Source: Actinomycetota bacterium
Lineage (GTDB): Bacteria > Actinomycetota > Actinomycetes > Streptosporangiales > Streptosporangiaceae
Reading direction: 5' to 3'
Length of the DNA: 16,041 nucleotides
NCBI GenBank assembly: GCA_003168295.1
Contig: PMST01000236.1
Coordinates: forward strand, 1 to 16,041
The position numbers and the translations under genes are program-made. Below, piece by piece: positions 15,192 to 16,041 of the stretch; the stretch's first letter is position 1; every line of letters starts with the position of its first letter. The notes beneath the pieces were generated by a model that did no database searches, was not told where the DNA came from, and was given only the letters and a program-made list of their open reading frames with translations.

Positions 15192-16041
15192 TGGCGGGGC
15201 GATCGACGGGCTACACCGCGCGGGGTCTGGCCACGCCCCGGCCCGGGGTGCTGTCCGGTCGCCCCCGCTCCCTGCTGGCCCGCGCGTTCGCCAGGAACTC
15301 CGCGCTGCGGCACATGGACTGGCTCCTGGTCCTGGTCGTGGCCGCGCTCAGCGCGCTAGGGGTCCTGCTCGTCTGGTCGGCGACCCAGCCCAGCCTCATC
15401 GCGGCCGGCCACGACCCGCGCACCTACCTGAAGAAACAGCTGCTCTGGGTGGTCATCGGGCTGGTCCTGATGTTCGTGGTCAGCCTGGCCGACACCAGGC
15501 GGCTGAAGGCCTGGACGCCGTTCTTCTACGGTGCGACGCTGCTCGCCCTGCTAGCCGTGCTCTCCCCGCTCGGCTCCGACGTCAACGGCGCGAAGGCGTG
15601 GATCAACCTGCCCGGCGGGTTCCAGGTCGAGCCGTCGGAGTTCGCCAAGATCGCGCTCATCGTGATGACCGCGATGATCTTCAGCGGAGCCCGCGGTGAG
15701 CGGCCCGGGCTGCGGGCGGTGCTGCTGGCCCTGGCCGGCGCGGCCCCGCTGATCGGCCTGGTGGTGATCGAGCCTGCCCTGGGCGTGGCCCTGGTGCTCA
15801 TCGTCGTGACCGCGACCATGATCCTGCTGTCCGGGATACGGCTGCGCCTGGTCGCGGCGCTGGTGGGTATCGTGGCGGTGGTTGTCGCCGCGGCCGGCGG
15901 CCTGCACCTGCTGAAGTCCTATCAGCTGACCCGGTTCACGTCCTTCCTGCATCCGTCCGCCGACCTGTCCGGGGCCGGCTACAACGCGGCCCAGGCCAAG
16001 ATCGCGGTCGGCTCAGGCGGCATGTTCGGCCAGGGCCTGTT
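15191..16041 (+). CDS. rodA: RodA/SfrA, SEDS-family peptidoglycan glycosyltransferase (3' partial)
   Basis: A multi-pass SEDS protein that polymerises lipid II with PBP2. It starts at ATG 15191, overlapping the mrdA stop (TGATG), with AGGGGAAG (15181-15188) immediately upstream as a close ribosome-binding site. A ~45-residue basic cytoplasmic N-terminus precedes the first helix (MDWLLVLVVAALSALGVLL). The family signature GAKAWINLPGGFQVEPSEFAKI is present, and SGAGYNAAQAKIAVGSGGMFGQG matches the stretch before the catalytic region. The conserved QPDLG loop reads EPALG here (Ala codon 15776-15778, residue 196). The window ends at residue 283, before the HTDFIF motif that holds the catalytic Asp (E. 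coli RodA D262), so activity cannot be judged. FtsW is less likely given the mrdA partner. Confidence 0.95.
   Translation, partial: MAGRSTGYTARGLATPRPGVLSGRPRSLLARAFARNSALRHMDWLLVLVVAALSALGVLLVWSATQPSLIAAGHDPRTYLKKQLLWVVIGLVLMFVVSLADTRRLKAWTPFFYGATLLALLAVLSPLGSDVNGAKAWINLPGGFQVEPSEFAKIALIVMTAMIFSGARGERPGLRAVLLALAGAAPLIGLVVIEPALGVALVLIVVTATMILLSGIRLRLVAALVGIVAVVVAAAGGLHLLKSYQLTRFTSFLHPSADLSGAGYNAAQAKIAVGSGGMFGQGL

Noticed and set aside
15770..15784. Idea that RodA has lost its catalytic aspartate (EPALG)
   Set aside because: The QPDLG Asp is conserved but is not the catalytic residue; that Asp sits in HTDFIF further downstream, outside the window. Kept only as a lower-interest motif change.
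1..16041. Search for CRISPR arrays, tRNA/rRNA genes, insertion sequences, integrase or phage genes
   Set aside because: None seen. The tandem repeats present are in-frame coding repeats or one short 17-bp pair, not spacer-separated arrays or terminal inverted repeats.

Overview
The window is high-GC DNA with GC-rich third codon positions and every supported gene on the + strand. The order clpX – membrane protein – valS – folC – DUF4233 – (insert) – mreB – mreC – mreD – mrdA – rodA is the familiar layout of mycelial, spore-forming Actinomycetota such as Streptomyces and Streptosporangiales relatives. The species cannot be fixed from sequence alone. clpX is cut at its 5' end by the window start and rodA at its 3' end by the window end.

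Left part (1-3824): the end of clpX (ClpXP unfoldase), a 290-bp spacer with a strong hairpin, then a 784-residue single-pass membrane protein. About 570 residues of its predicted cytoplasmic N-terminus are a Gly/Gln/Tyr/Asp/Pro/Ser-rich low-complexity domain. This domain carries three arrays of 15-bp (five-residue) repeats with one aromatic residue per repeat. A small Cys-paired domain follows the membrane segment on the predicted outer side.

Middle part (3849-9465): housekeeping genes valS, folC and a DUF4233 membrane protein. valS and folC each have an extended -10-like TAGNNT hexamer only 6-8 bp before a GTG start, suggesting leaderless transcripts. Between DUF4233 and mreB, where relatives usually carry ndk, the window has an unrecognised multi-pass membrane protein whose 3' end looks frameshifted, and a possible 41-codon ORF with a near-perfect ribosome-binding site and a TTG start.

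Right part (9575-end): the lateral-wall/spore-wall elongasome operon. MreB, MreC, MreD, the class B transpeptidase PBP2 (mrdA) and the SEDS glycosyltransferase RodA are tightly packed; mreC/mreD are 1 nt apart, mreD/mrdA overlap by 4 nt (GTGA) and mrdA/rodA by 1 nt (TGATG). MreD is far longer than usual because of a ~297-residue Arg/Ser/Gly-rich repetitive tail.

The most unusual signal is a pair of membrane-anchored low-complexity domains within 9 kb of each other: a Tyr/Gln-rich, Lys/Arg-poor one beside clpX/valS and an Arg-rich one on MreD. This resembles the Tyr-rich and Arg-rich halves of FUS-type condensate proteins, though any functional link between them is inference.
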